A stretch of 64,000 nt of DNA. Origin: Flavobacterium psychrophilum. GTDB lineage: Bacteria > Bacteroidota > Bacteroidia > Flavobacteriales > Flavobacteriaceae. Shown here piece by piece: positions 1 through 8,366 of this stretch. The notes under the pieces are model-generated. The model saw only the letters and a list, made by a program, of their open reading frames with translations. It was not told where the DNA came from and ran no database searches. Location of the stretch: assembly GCA_945879625.1 (NCBI GenBank), contig CAMCVA010000009.1, forward strand, positions 1 to 64,000, written 5' to 3'. The translations under genes and the position numbers were made by a program. Each line of letters starts with the position of its first letter. Positions within the stretch are counted from its first letter, which is position 1.

Positions 1-1235
1 AGTGGTGAAATCATAATCCCACCGGTTTCAGTTTGCCACCAGGTATCTACCAAGGGGCAGCGCTTCCCTCCTACGTGATCATTATACCAATGCCAAGCTT
101 CCTCGTTAATGGGCTCGCCTACCGATCCTATTACTTTTAAACTTTTTAGCGGAAAGGGCTGTACATAGTCTAAACTTTCTTTGGCCAAGGCCCGAATGGC
201 GGTTGGTGCGGTATAAAATTGCGTGACTTTGTGCTTTTCAATCACTTCCCAGAATCGGCTAAAATCGGGATAAGACGGAACGCCTTCAAACAAAACCGTG
301 GTGGCTCCATTTAATAATGGTCCGTATAAAATATAGGAATGTCCGGTAATCCAGCCAATATCGGCGGTACACCAAAAAATGTCGTTTTCTTCGTAATTGA
401 ATACATTTTTAAATGTATACGCTGTGTATACCATATAACCTGCTGTAGAATGCACCATGCCTTTGGGTTTACCGGTTGAGCCCGAAGTGTACAAAATGAA
501 TAGCGGATCTTCGGCATCCATGATTTCGGCTACATTGTTATCTAAAGCAGCGTCTAATAAAGGTTGTAACCATAAGTCGCGACCTTCTTTCATATTTACG
601 GTTGTGTTGGTTCTTTTTACAACCAATACGTGTTGCACCGTAGGGCATTTATGTACAGCATCATCTACAATTCCTTTTAAATCAATGGATTTGTTTCCGC
701 GAAAGCCACCGTCAGATGTAATAACCAATTTGCATTCGCTGTCGTTAATTCGCGCAGCCACAGCCGATGCCGAAAATCCGGCAAAAACTACCGAATGAAT
801 AGCGCCAATTCGGGCACAAGCCAAAACCGCTACCGACAATTCAGGGATCATGGGCAAATAAATACAGACGCGATCCCCTTTCTGAATGCCTTGTTCGCGC
901 AACACATTGGCCATTTTGGATACACGAATATACAATTCGTTGTAGCTAATGTGTTGGGCTTCTTCGGCCGGATTATTTGGTTCAAAAATTAGGGCTGTTT
1001 TCTCGCCTCTTTTGGCTAAATGTCTGTCGATACAGTTTTTAGTAATGTTCACTTTGGCATCCACAAACCACTTGAATTCAGCTTTTTCAAAATCAAACTC
1101 AAAAACTTTGTCCCATTTTTGGTACCAGGAAAAGTTTTCTTCTGCTATTTTCCCCCAAAACTTGCGGGGTTCGCGAATTGATTTGTTGTACTGTTTGAAG
1201 TACTGTTCTAAAGAGCTGATTTTATAATAACTCAT
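1..1235 (-). CDS. acs: Acetyl-CoA synthetase, 3' end cut by window
   Basis: AMP-forming acetate:CoA ligase (acetate + ATP + CoA -> acetyl-CoA + AMP + PPi), cytoplasmic. I translated the minus strand from the ATG at 1235; it stays open to the window edge for about 411 residues, so roughly the last third of a protein of about 630-650 residues is missing. The N-terminus starts MSYYKISSLEQYF, followed by the family pattern W..K.....FWG. The adenylate P-loop YTSGSTGKPKG lies near residues 249-259, and the acetyl-CoA synthetase motif VDTWWQTETGG lies at the very end of the visible part. It is the first listed gene of a minus-strand group with the small membrane protein and MFS transporter upstream. 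Identity is very secure; only the C-terminal lysine region cannot be checked. Confidence 0.95.
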   Translation of the reverse strand, partial: MSYYKISSLEQYFKQYNKSIREPRKFWGKIAEENFSWYQKWDKVFEFDFEKAEFKWFVDAKVNITKNCIDRHLAKRGEKTALIFEPNNPAEEAQHISYNELYIRVSKMANVLREQGIQKGDRVCIYLPMIPELSVAVLACARIGAIHSVVFAGFSASAVAARINDSECKLVITSDGGFRGNKSIDLKGIVDDAVHKCPTVQHVLVVKRTNTTVNMKEGRDLWLQPLLDAALDNNVAEIMDAEDPLFILYTSGSTGKPKGMVHSTAGYMVYTAYTFKNVFNYEENDIFWCTADIGWITGHSYILYGPLLNGATTVLFEGVPSYPDFSRFWEVIEKHKVTQFYTAPTAIRALAKESLDYVQPFPLKSLKVIGSVGEPINEEAWHWYNDHVGGKRCPLVDTWWQTETGGIMISP

Positions 1236-1274
1236 TGTTTCTAAAAGTGATAGATTTTATTACTTTTTTTGATC

Positions 1275-1499
1275 TCAATTGGAATTGTCATACTCTCCCA
1301 TGAAGGCATAATAGCCAAATGTTCCTAAACCAGTTACTATTAATGGAGTAAGTATAAATAGTATAATAATTCCGAAAACCAAATCATCTTGTTTGTCTGA
1401 TAGTAATTTTGGCAATCCGAACTCAAAGATACAAAAGTATCCAGCAGCTAGTGCAAGGCCAATCCATATCATTCCTAAAAGTCGTTTTAACTGTTTCAT
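1275..1499 (-). CDS. Small two-helix membrane protein next to MFS transporter
   Basis: This 74-residue protein has two predicted membrane helices (about residues 9-30 and 42-66) joined by a short charged loop (KLLSDKQDD), and a polar tail ending EYDNSN. I do not recognise an enzymatic motif. It starts 10 bases after the stop of the MFS transporter on the same strand, so the two are very probably co-transcribed. Small membrane proteins in this position often act as accessory or stabilising subunits of the adjacent carrier; that role is inferred from context only. The reading frame is clean and begins with ATG. Confidence 0.7.
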   Translation of the reverse strand: MKQLKRLLGMIWIGLALAAGYFCIFEFGLPKLLSDKQDDLVFGIIILFILTPLIVTGLGTFGYYAFMGEYDNSN

Positions 1500-1509
1500 A
1501 ATTTTATGA

Positions 1510-3045
1510 TTAGATGTATTTGTTTTTATTGTTATTCTGAATGTAAATCATTCCAATTACAAAACAAACTGAAGCGATGACAATGGGATACCATAATCCT
1601 TCCAAATAAAATTCAGGATCACCATTATCTTTGGCATGGGTTACGAAGTAAGTAGAAATGGCAGGTAACAAACCGCCAAATATCCCGTTGCCAACATGAT
1701 AAGGGAGTGACATTGAAGTGTACCGTATTTTTGCTGGAAACATTTCAACCAAGAAGGCAGCAATCGGACCATATACCATTGTAACAAAAATGACTTGAAT
1801 AAAAACCAAGAAAATCAACATCCATTGGTCAGAAGAATTGATGGTAACGGTAGTTTTGGTTTCAACTTTTGGTTTTCCATCCTCACAAAGCGCTTTGCCA
1901 TTTTCAAGTCTTACGGTCTTTAATTGCTGCAGTTTTGTTCCGTCGGAGTAGGTTTTGCTAATCGTGTAAATGGAATCAATTGCATTATTTTTATTCTGTT
2001 TCAGTTCCGCGTGAATATTTGTTTTTCCTAGAATTTCCGTTTTGTTGTCGACGTTCGTTGTTGCATACATGCTTTTATAAATTGGGCGATAGAAGAGAAC
2101 GGCCAACAACATGCCGCCCATCATAATGTATTTACGGCCAATTTTATCACTTAACCAGCCAAAAAAGATGAAAAAAGGTGTGCCCAGAATTAATGCAATT
2201 CCCAGTAAAGTGTCTACCTGAGATGAATCGATATTCATCACGGTCTTCATAAAGTTCATGGCATAAAACTGTCCCGTATACCATACAACACCTTGCCCCA
2301 TAGTTGCTCCAAATAAGGCGAGCAAAACAAATTTTAGATTGTATTTGTTACCAAAACTTTCTTGAATTGGATTTTTACTTGTTGTGCCTTCCGACTTTGC
2401 TTTGGCAAACACAGGAGATTCTTCCATATTTGTTCGAATCAAATAAGACACAAAAACCATGAGGATAGAAACCCAAAAGGGTACACGCCAGCCCCATTCG
2501 TCAAATTGTTCTGGAGTTAAAATTTGTTTGGTTGCAAGAATAACCACCAGGGATATAAATAATCCGATGGTTGCGGTTGTCTGAATCCAGGATGTCCAGT
2601 ACCCTCTTTGACCGACAGGCGCATGTTCGGCTACATAAGTCGCTGCTCCACCATATTCCCCACCGAGTGCTAATCCTTGCAAAAGACGAAGAATCAAAAC
2701 CAATAACGGTGCTAGAAACCCAATCGTTTCATAACTTGGAATACAACCCATGAGAAAGGTCGCGCCACCCATTAGCAGAAGCGTAACCATAAACGTATAC
2801 TTTCGGCCAATTAAGTCGCCCAATCTTCCAAAGAACAAAGCTCCAAATGGACGAACAACAAATCCTGCGGCAAACGTAGCTAGCGTGGATAAGAATGCCG
2901 CAGTCGGATTAGCCGACGGGAAAAATTTGGTTGAAATGACGACCGCCAGACTTCCAAAAATATAAAAATCGTACCATTCAATCATCGTTCCCATCGAGGA
3001 AGCAGAGATTACTTTCCAGATGCCTTTGGTGCTTTTAGTTGACAT
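1510..3045 (-). CDS. MFS transporter, ProP-like metabolite:H+ symporter family
   Basis: This 511-residue inner-membrane carrier has about twelve hydrophobic segments. Family signs include the N-terminal TMIEWYDFYIFGSLA, the loop GRLGDLIGRKYTF between helices 2 and 3, LRLLQGLALGGEYGGAATYV in helix 4, and a second SDKIGRKY loop near residue 300. These are typical of the metabolite:H+ symporter branch (ProP, ShiA, KgtP, citrate and dicarboxylate carriers). A hydrophilic insertion of about 80 residues (roughly 325-403) interrupts the C-terminal half; it is rich in K, N, T and S. The gene is divergent from the aromatic catabolic operon across about 125 bases, so its substrate may be an aromatic acid or a C4 acid; this is inference. 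It probably forms an operon with the 74-residue membrane protein. Confidence 0.88.
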   Translation of the reverse strand: MSTKSTKGIWKVISASSMGTMIEWYDFYIFGSLAVVISTKFFPSANPTAAFLSTLATFAAGFVVRPFGALFFGRLGDLIGRKYTFMVTLLLMGGATFLMGCIPSYETIGFLAPLLVLILRLLQGLALGGEYGGAATYVAEHAPVGQRGYWTSWIQTTATIGLFISLVVILATKQILTPEQFDEWGWRVPFWVSILMVFVSYLIRTNMEESPVFAKAKSEGTTSKNPIQESFGNKYNLKFVLLALFGATMGQGVVWYTGQFYAMNFMKTVMNIDSSQVDTLLGIALILGTPFFIFFGWLSDKIGRKYIMMGGMLLAVLFYRPIYKSMYATTNVDNKTEILGKTNIHAELKQNKNNAIDSIYTISKTYSDGTKLQQLKTVRLENGKALCEDGKPKVETKTTVTINSSDQWMLIFLVFIQVIFVTMVYGPIAAFLVEMFPAKIRYTSMSLPYHVGNGIFGGLLPAISTYFVTHAKDNGDPEFYLEGLWYPIVIASVCFVIGMIYIQNNNKNKYI

Positions 3046-3170
3046 GTATTCCTTTTTTATTTTCGAAAATTAACAATTATTTGGTCACTTCAGGCCTTTT
3101 TAGAATTATTTAGAATAGACTATCCATTTAATCGATAATTTCAGTTATTTTGTATCACTTAATTAAAAAA

Positions 3171-3776
3171 ATGCAGTACGATCCTCAATTGTTAGAACAA
3201 AAAGTCATTTACAAATTACTTACAGGAATTATAATTCCACGACCTATTGCGTGGATTTCTTCTGTGAGCGAAAATGGCATTAATAATTTAGCACCGTTTT
3301 CCTATTTCAATATGGTGGGTGACGATCCGCCGCATGTAATGTTTTCTACACGCAGAGACAATAACAGCAACAAAGACACTTTAAATAATGTACTGGCGAC
3401 TAACCAATTTGTGGTGAACATGGTTACCAAAGACTTGGCCGAACCCATGAATGCCTCGGCTGCAGTTGTCGCTGCCGATGTGGATGAATTTGCCCTAGTG
3501 GGCGTTACGCCACTGCCTTCTAGCCTTGTAAAACCCTTTCGCGTAGCCGAAAGTCCGATACAATTGGAGTGTGAATTGGTTCACCATTATTTTTTAGAAG
3601 ATCATCAACAAGGCGGTGCCTGTGTGCTAATTGGTCGTGTGGTGATGATTCATATAACCGATGAATTACTCCTCGATGAAGCAAGAATAAATAATGAATT
3701 ATACAAACCCATTGCTCGACTTGGTGGTTCTAACTACAGCGAGCAAGGAGAAATTTTCTCCATCAAAAGAAAGTAA
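3171..3776 (+). CDS. Flavin reductase-like FMN-binding protein, first gene of aromatic operon
   Basis: This 201-residue protein belongs to the flavin reductase / DIM6-NTAB split-barrel family. Visible signs are RPIAWISSVSENGINNLAPF near the N-terminus, PPHVMFSTRRDNNSNKDTL, and NQFVVNMVTKDLAEPMN. Such proteins bind FMN and either supply reduced flavin to a partner oxygenase or reduce a substrate directly. The start is taken at ATG 3171 (MQYDPQLLEQ); a TTG 21 bases upstream is in frame but adds only a poor MYHLIKK extension. The stop codon is directly followed by the ATG of the monooxygenase fusion with no spacer, so the two are translationally coupled. A supporting role in the hydroxylation step is plausible but not shown by sequence. 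Confidence 0.83.
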   Translation: MQYDPQLLEQKVIYKLLTGIIIPRPIAWISSVSENGINNLAPFSYFNMVGDDPPHVMFSTRRDNNSNKDTLNNVLATNQFVVNMVTKDLAEPMNASAAVVAADVDEFALVGVTPLPSSLVKPFRVAESPIQLECELVHHYFLEDHQQGGACVLIGRVVMIHITDELLLDEARINNELYKPIARLGGSNYSEQGEIFSIKRK

Positions 3777-6068
3777 ATGAAGATAGCAGTTATTGGTGGT
3801 GGTCCTGGCGGACTTTATTTTTCGATATTAACCAAAAAGGCAATGCCACATTGTCAAATTGATGTCTACGAACGCAATAAACCCGGAGACAGTTTTGGGT
3901 TTGGTGTGGTGTTTTCAGACGAAACCTTGGGCGAATTTTTAAAGCGAGATATGGCTTCCTACGAACTCATCCGCGATCAATTTGCCTATTGGGATGACAT
4001 CATCATTGCGCGCGATGGCCAACAGGTGAATATTGCAGGGAATGGATTTTGTGGTTGTTCGCGTAAAACCTTGTTGCAGTTGTTGCACCAACGTTGCCGC
4101 GAAGAAGGCGTCAATTTGCATTTTGAACAAACTATTGATAATCTTCAGGCTTATTCATCAGCCGATATAATTATTGCTTCAGACGGAATTGCGAGCGGCA
4201 TTCGCAGCCACTATCAACAGGAATTTGGGACCAAAATTGATTTAAAATCCAACCGTTTTGTGTGGCTAGGATCAACTAAACCCTTGGATGCGTTTACCTA
4301 CTTTTTTCGCACTACACCGCACGGCATGATCGTGGCGCATAGTTACCAATACGAAGCAGGAAAAAGCACCTGGATCTTTGAGTGCAGCAATGAAACCTGG
4401 GAAAAACATGGTTTTGAAGTCACCAATGAGTCCGACACTATAGCCAAAATTCAAGCCATTTTTGCAGCCGAATTGGACGGTCATGGCTTAATTTCAAACA
4501 AATCATATTGGCGTCAATTCCCGCATGTGACGAATCAAAAATGGTTTCACGAAAACATTGTTTTGCTCGGTGATGCCAAAGCAACCGCCCACTACTCTAT
4601 TGGATCTGGAACCAAATTGGCCATGGATAGCGCTATAGGATTGTCGGATGCGGTGATTGCCAATCCAACCAATGTACAAGCCGCCTTTGCCCAATACGAA
4701 GCCAGCCGCAGAAATACGGTCGAGATGATACAATATGCGGCCTTGGTTTCGCTCGATTGGTTTGAAAACATGGATCGACACAGCCAACATCCTTTTTACA
4801 GTTTTGCCTTTGGTTGCATGACGCGATCTAAAAAGATAACCTATGAAAATATTCAGTTGCGTGATGCCAGTTTTACCCAAAAAGTGTTGGCTGAGTTTCA
4901 ACAAATAAACCATACCACTAGTCCCTCTCCTGCCTTTACCACTTTTCAATTGCGCGATTTACAGTTACCCAACCGCATTGTGATGGCGCCGATGGGACAA
5001 TATTGTGCGGTTGATGGCGAAATTAACGACTGGCACAGCGTGCATTACAGCAGCAGAGCACTTGGTGGTGTAGGTTTACTCATAGCCGAATGTACTGCCG
5101 TTTCAGATACCGCCAAAATCACTTTAGGTTGTCCGGGTATTTACACTCAAAATCAAGTAAATAAATGGAAATCAGTGGTAGATTTTATACACGCCAATTC
5201 TTCCTCCAAAATTGGTATTCAATTGGGCCATGCTGGTCCAAAAGGCGCGACCAAATTGCCTTGGGAAGGACAAAATCAACCCTTGGAAAATCCTTGGGAA
5301 TTGCTAGCGGCTTCGGCTCACCCTTTTTTGCCAAATGGACTAGTTCCTGTTGAATTGCAGCAAATACAAATGGATCAAGTGGTACATGATTTTGTACAAG
5401 CTACTGTAAATGCGGAGGCCGCAGGTTTTGATCTCATCGAATTGCAAGCGCACCACGGATTTTTATTGGCCAGCTTTATTTCGCCTTTAACCAACCTTCG
5501 CACTGACGAACTTGGTGGATCCATCGAAAATAGAATGAAATTTCCACTTCGCGTTTTTCAAGCGATGCGCGCTGCATTTCCTGCTCACAAACCCATGAGT
5601 GTTCGGGTATCCGCCACCGATTGGGCACCCGATGGCATCTCTGCTGAAGACATGTTGTATTGCTGTGCTGCCTTCAAAGCTGCTGGTGCTGATATTATTC
5701 ACGTTTCGACAGGAAATACCGTTGCCGACCAACAGCCGCAATTGGGACGCATGTGGCAAACGCCTTTTTCGGATGAAATAAGAAACAGCGTTCACGTACC
5801 TACCATTACAGTTGGTTCCATTCAAGATATTGATCAAATTAATACGTTGCTGCTCAATGGCCGAGCTGATTTAGTGGCTTTGGGCAAACCTTTGTTGGCC
5901 AATCCGTATTTTGTACGCGAAGCCCAAGCCTATGAAAAGATTGAATCAACCGATGCTCCAAAAGTATATGCGAATGCGCTAAAAACATCGGCTTCCAAAA
6001 TTCAAGCCGACCGCAAGCAATTGGAACAAATGAAAAGAGCCTTAAAACCCAAAAGCAATAAAAAGTAA
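3777..6068 (+). CDS. Bifunctional FAD monooxygenase / Old Yellow Enzyme fusion (salicylyl- or anthraniloyl-CoA 5-hydroxylase type)
   Basis: This 763-residue fusion has two domains. Residues 1 to about 375 are a class A flavoprotein monooxygenase with the Rossmann motif VIGGGPGGLYF at the N-terminus and the second FAD motif LLGDAKATAHYSIGSGTK near residue 264. From about 389 (FQLRDLQLPNRIVMAPM) to about 740 it is an NADH:flavin oxidoreductase of the Old Yellow Enzyme class, with GVGLLIAECTAVS, IQLGHAGPKG and LTNLRTDELGGSIENRM. This order and length match the salicylyl-CoA 5-hydroxylase and 2-aminobenzoyl-CoA monooxygenase/reductase families. The downstream aryl-CoA ligase, thioesterase and gentisate-type dioxygenase favour ring 5-hydroxylation of a CoA thioester followed by gentisate cleavage. 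Salicylate versus anthranilate cannot be settled from sequence. The gene overlaps nothing but abuts the flavin reductase. Confidence 0.9.
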   Translation: MKIAVIGGGPGGLYFSILTKKAMPHCQIDVYERNKPGDSFGFGVVFSDETLGEFLKRDMASYELIRDQFAYWDDIIIARDGQQVNIAGNGFCGCSRKTLLQLLHQRCREEGVNLHFEQTIDNLQAYSSADIIIASDGIASGIRSHYQQEFGTKIDLKSNRFVWLGSTKPLDAFTYFFRTTPHGMIVAHSYQYEAGKSTWIFECSNETWEKHGFEVTNESDTIAKIQAIFAAELDGHGLISNKSYWRQFPHVTNQKWFHENIVLLGDAKATAHYSIGSGTKLAMDSAIGLSDAVIANPTNVQAAFAQYEASRRNTVEMIQYAALVSLDWFENMDRHSQHPFYSFAFGCMTRSKKITYENIQLRDASFTQKVLAEFQQINHTTSPSPAFTTFQLRDLQLPNRIVMAPMGQYCAVDGEINDWHSVHYSSRALGGVGLLIAECTAVSDTAKITLGCPGIYTQNQVNKWKSVVDFIHANSSSKIGIQLGHAGPKGATKLPWEGQNQPLENPWELLAASAHPFLPNGLVPVELQQIQMDQVVHDFVQATVNAEAAGFDLIELQAHHGFLLASFISPLTNLRTDELGGSIENRMKFPLRVFQAMRAAFPAHKPMSVRVSATDWAPDGISAEDMLYCCAAFKAAGADIIHVSTGNTVADQQPQLGRMWQTPFSDEIRNSVHVPTITVGSIQDIDQINTLLLNGRADLVALGKPLLANPYFVREAQAYEKIESTDAPKVYANALKTSASKIQADRKQLEQMKRALKPKSNKK

Positions 6069-6126
6069 TTTACATCTAAATTGAAGCATCAAGCACAACA
6101 ATATCAACCATAAAACTATTTTTCAA

Positions 6127-7716
6127 ATGACCTATTATCAAGATAGCTTTGCCGAAGATCGGTTGCCACATATAAACTTACAGCCTCAGTATTCTTTTAC
6201 TGATTTACCTCAATTTCAGTTTCCCGATGTACTAAATTGTGTCGATTATTTGTTGGACAGACACATCCGAGAAGGGCGTGGCGATCGTCCTTGTTTGCGC
6301 AGTTTTGACGGAGTTTGGACCTACCAAGATCTATACAATAAAGCCAATCAAATTGCCCAATTGCTGCAACACGATTTGGAATTTATTCCTGGCAATCGCG
6401 TATTGATTCGTTCGGCCAATAACCCGTTGATGGTGGCTTGTTGGTTTGGCGTGCTCAAAGCCGGCGGAATTGTGGTAGCGACTATGCCCTTATTGCGTGC
6501 CAAAGAATTGCAAACCATTGTAGAATGTGCGCAAATATCCCACGTGTTGTGCCACGCCGATTTGGCCGCCGAAATGCAGTTGGTGCATTCGCCCTACATC
6601 AAACACCTCACCTATTTTGGCCATGCCGATTTTGATCTGCACACCCGCCGATTTAGTACGACAAATAATAATTACCCAACCCATTCTCATGCCGTTGCCC
6701 TTATTGGATTTACTTCTGGAACAACCGGTTTACCCAAAATGACGGCGCATTTTCACAAAGACATTTTAACCATCTGCGAAGCCTTTCCGGCTTATTCGTT
6801 GCAACCTACCGCTGACGACATATTTACCGGAAGTCCACCACTTGGATTTACGTTTGGTTTGGGCGGATTGGTCTTGTTTCCGATGTATTATGGTGCCTCT
6901 ACTTTTTTAATCGAAAAACCCAGTCCTGATGTGCTGTTGCAAGCCATACAAGAACATAAAATCACCATTTGCTTTACTGCACCCACAGCTTGGCGCGTGA
7001 TCACGACCAAAGTAGCAGAATATGACATTCGCTCCTTGCGCAAATGTGTATCGGCTGGAGAAACGTTGCCTTTGAAAGTTTGGGAAGACTGGCATGCCGC
7101 CACCGGATTAAAAATTATAGACGGTATTGGCGCTACCGAAATGCTCCATATATTCATATCTTCTAATGAAGTTAATATGAAACCGGGTGCCACCGGAAAA
7201 GCCATTACGGGATATGAAGCCAAAATTGTAGATGACTTGGGCAACGAACTGTCCCGAAATACTCCAGGAAAATTAGCGGTTCGAGGCATTACCGGCTGCA
7301 AATACATTGATCGCGAAGAGAAACAACGCGACTATGTGCAGCAGGGTTGGAACATCACTGGCGACATCTTTACCCAAGATAAAGACGATTATTTTTGGTT
7401 TGTAGCTCGTGGCGACGACATGATTATTTCGTCAGGCTATAACATTGCGGCGATCGAAGTAGAAAGTGTACTTTTACAGCACGAATCCATTTTGGAATGT
7501 GCCGTTGTAGGCTTGCCCGACGAAGAACGCGGCATGTTGGTTTGTGCCTATGTAGTTTTGAAAGATCCTACTAGTGCCTCAGATGAATTGAAAAATAACA
7601 TGCAACATTGGTTCAAAGAAAATGCAGCGCCCTATAAATACCCGCGGGTGATTCATTTTGTGGCCGAATTGCCCAAAACAGAGACAGGGAAAATTCAGCG
7701 ATTTAAGTTAAAGTAA
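6127..7716 (+). CDS. Benzoate-CoA ligase family enzyme (salicylate/anthranilate-CoA ligase)
   Basis: This 529-residue acyl-adenylate-forming ligase activates an aromatic acid with ATP and CoA, supplying the substrate for the upstream CoA-dependent hydroxylase. Motifs include the P-loop FTSGTTGLPKM near residue 195, GSPPLGFTFGLGG, DGIGATEMLHIF (A5 region), WNITGDIF, the hinge ARGDDMIISSGYNI, and the C-terminal catalytic lysine in PKTETGKIQRFKLK. The overall pattern, especially GATEMLHIF and TFGLGGL, is that of benzoate/2-aminobenzoate-CoA ligases rather than acetyl-CoA synthetase. It lies 58 bases after the monooxygenase and 25 bases before the thioesterase. The exact ring substituent recognised (hydroxy or amino) is not evident. 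Confidence 0.9.
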   Translation: MTYYQDSFAEDRLPHINLQPQYSFTDLPQFQFPDVLNCVDYLLDRHIREGRGDRPCLRSFDGVWTYQDLYNKANQIAQLLQHDLEFIPGNRVLIRSANNPLMVACWFGVLKAGGIVVATMPLLRAKELQTIVECAQISHVLCHADLAAEMQLVHSPYIKHLTYFGHADFDLHTRRFSTTNNNYPTHSHAVALIGFTSGTTGLPKMTAHFHKDILTICEAFPAYSLQPTADDIFTGSPPLGFTFGLGGLVLFPMYYGASTFLIEKPSPDVLLQAIQEHKITICFTAPTAWRVITTKVAEYDIRSLRKCVSAGETLPLKVWEDWHAATGLKIIDGIGATEMLHIFISSNEVNMKPGATGKAITGYEAKIVDDLGNELSRNTPGKLAVRGITGCKYIDREEKQRDYVQQGWNITGDIFTQDKDDYFWFVARGDDMIISSGYNIAAIEVESVLLQHESILECAVVGLPDEERGMLVCAYVVLKDPTSASDELKNNMQHWFKENAAPYKYPRVIHFVAELPKTETGKIQRFKLK

Positions 7717-7741
7717 TATAAGATTTAAGTAGATAAGATAT

Positions 7742-8161
7742 ATGAGTCAATTTATTAAACAAGAGAAAGTAAGATTTCAACACGTTGATTATGCGGGTAT
7801 TGTATTTTATCCGCGGTTTTTGGAAATGCTCAATGGCCTGGTCGAAGATTGGTTTGAAGAAGCCTTGGATCGTCCATTTTCAAAAATGCACGAAACCAAT
7901 GGCATCCCCACGGTTGACTTGAAAATTCAGTTTAAAAACGCGGCGCGATTGGGTGAAATCCTAACCAAAAAATTGTGGGTGATTGAATTGAAAAATTCGT
8001 CAATCATTTGTGGGTTTCAATTTGTAAATGAAGCCAATACAGCTGTTTTAGAAGGCGAAGTGACCTTGGTTAATGTAGTGTTTAACCCTGAACGAAACGG
8101 CATCAAAGCGGAGCCATTTTCCGAGGAAATGAAGGGATTAATTAGGAGTTATGAATTTTGA
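7742..8161 (+). CDS. Hotdog-fold acyl-CoA thioesterase, 4-hydroxybenzoyl-CoA thioesterase family
   Basis: This 139-residue single hotdog domain is of usual length for 4HBT thioesterases. The family signature VDYAGIVFYPRFLEML covers about residues 15-30, with the catalytic aspartate at D16 in the pattern D-x-A-G-I-V-F. In this operon the most sensible job is release of the free hydroxylated acid (gentisate or 5-hydroxyanthranilate) from its CoA thioester after the ring hydroxylation, just before the cupin dioxygenase. It follows the CoA ligase by 25 bases. A 205-base AT-rich spacer separates it from the nitrilase. Confidence 0.9.
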   Translation: MSQFIKQEKVRFQHVDYAGIVFYPRFLEMLNGLVEDWFEEALDRPFSKMHETNGIPTVDLKIQFKNAARLGEILTKKLWVIELKNSSIICGFQFVNEANTAVLEGEVTLVNVVFNPERNGIKAEPFSEEMKGLIRSYEF

Positions 8162-8366
8162 GTTATGAGTTATGAGTTTTTAAAAAAGTTACACTACTAA
8201 TTCATACTCACTTATGTTATCTAAAATTTATTATCTCAGTATAAAAAAAATAACTCTAGTTAAGACAATTAATAATATTGAAGTTCACAATCAATCAAAA
8301 CATTTAATATAGAATTTATCACATTACAACTCATAATTTATAACTTATAATTCATAATTAAAAAAA
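8162..8366. repeat. AT-rich spacer inside the operon with inverted short repeats at both ends
   Basis: No gene is seen here. The left end carries direct copies of GAGTTATGA (running on from the end of the thioesterase gene), and the right end carries the opposing ACTCATAATTTATAACTTATAATTCATAATT-type motif, shown here by its key word TTATAA/TCATAA. The two ends are therefore imperfect inverted repeats that could pair across the spacer. The same TTATGAGT/TTATGAATT words return after the FAH gene. I see no clear terminator or TAnnTTTG promoter, so transcription may run through. Confidence 0.55.

Noticed and set aside
457..1227. Plus-strand reading frames across the acs region
   Set aside because: They are short, overlapping antisense frames; the minus strand encodes a convincing acetyl-CoA synthetase over the whole region.
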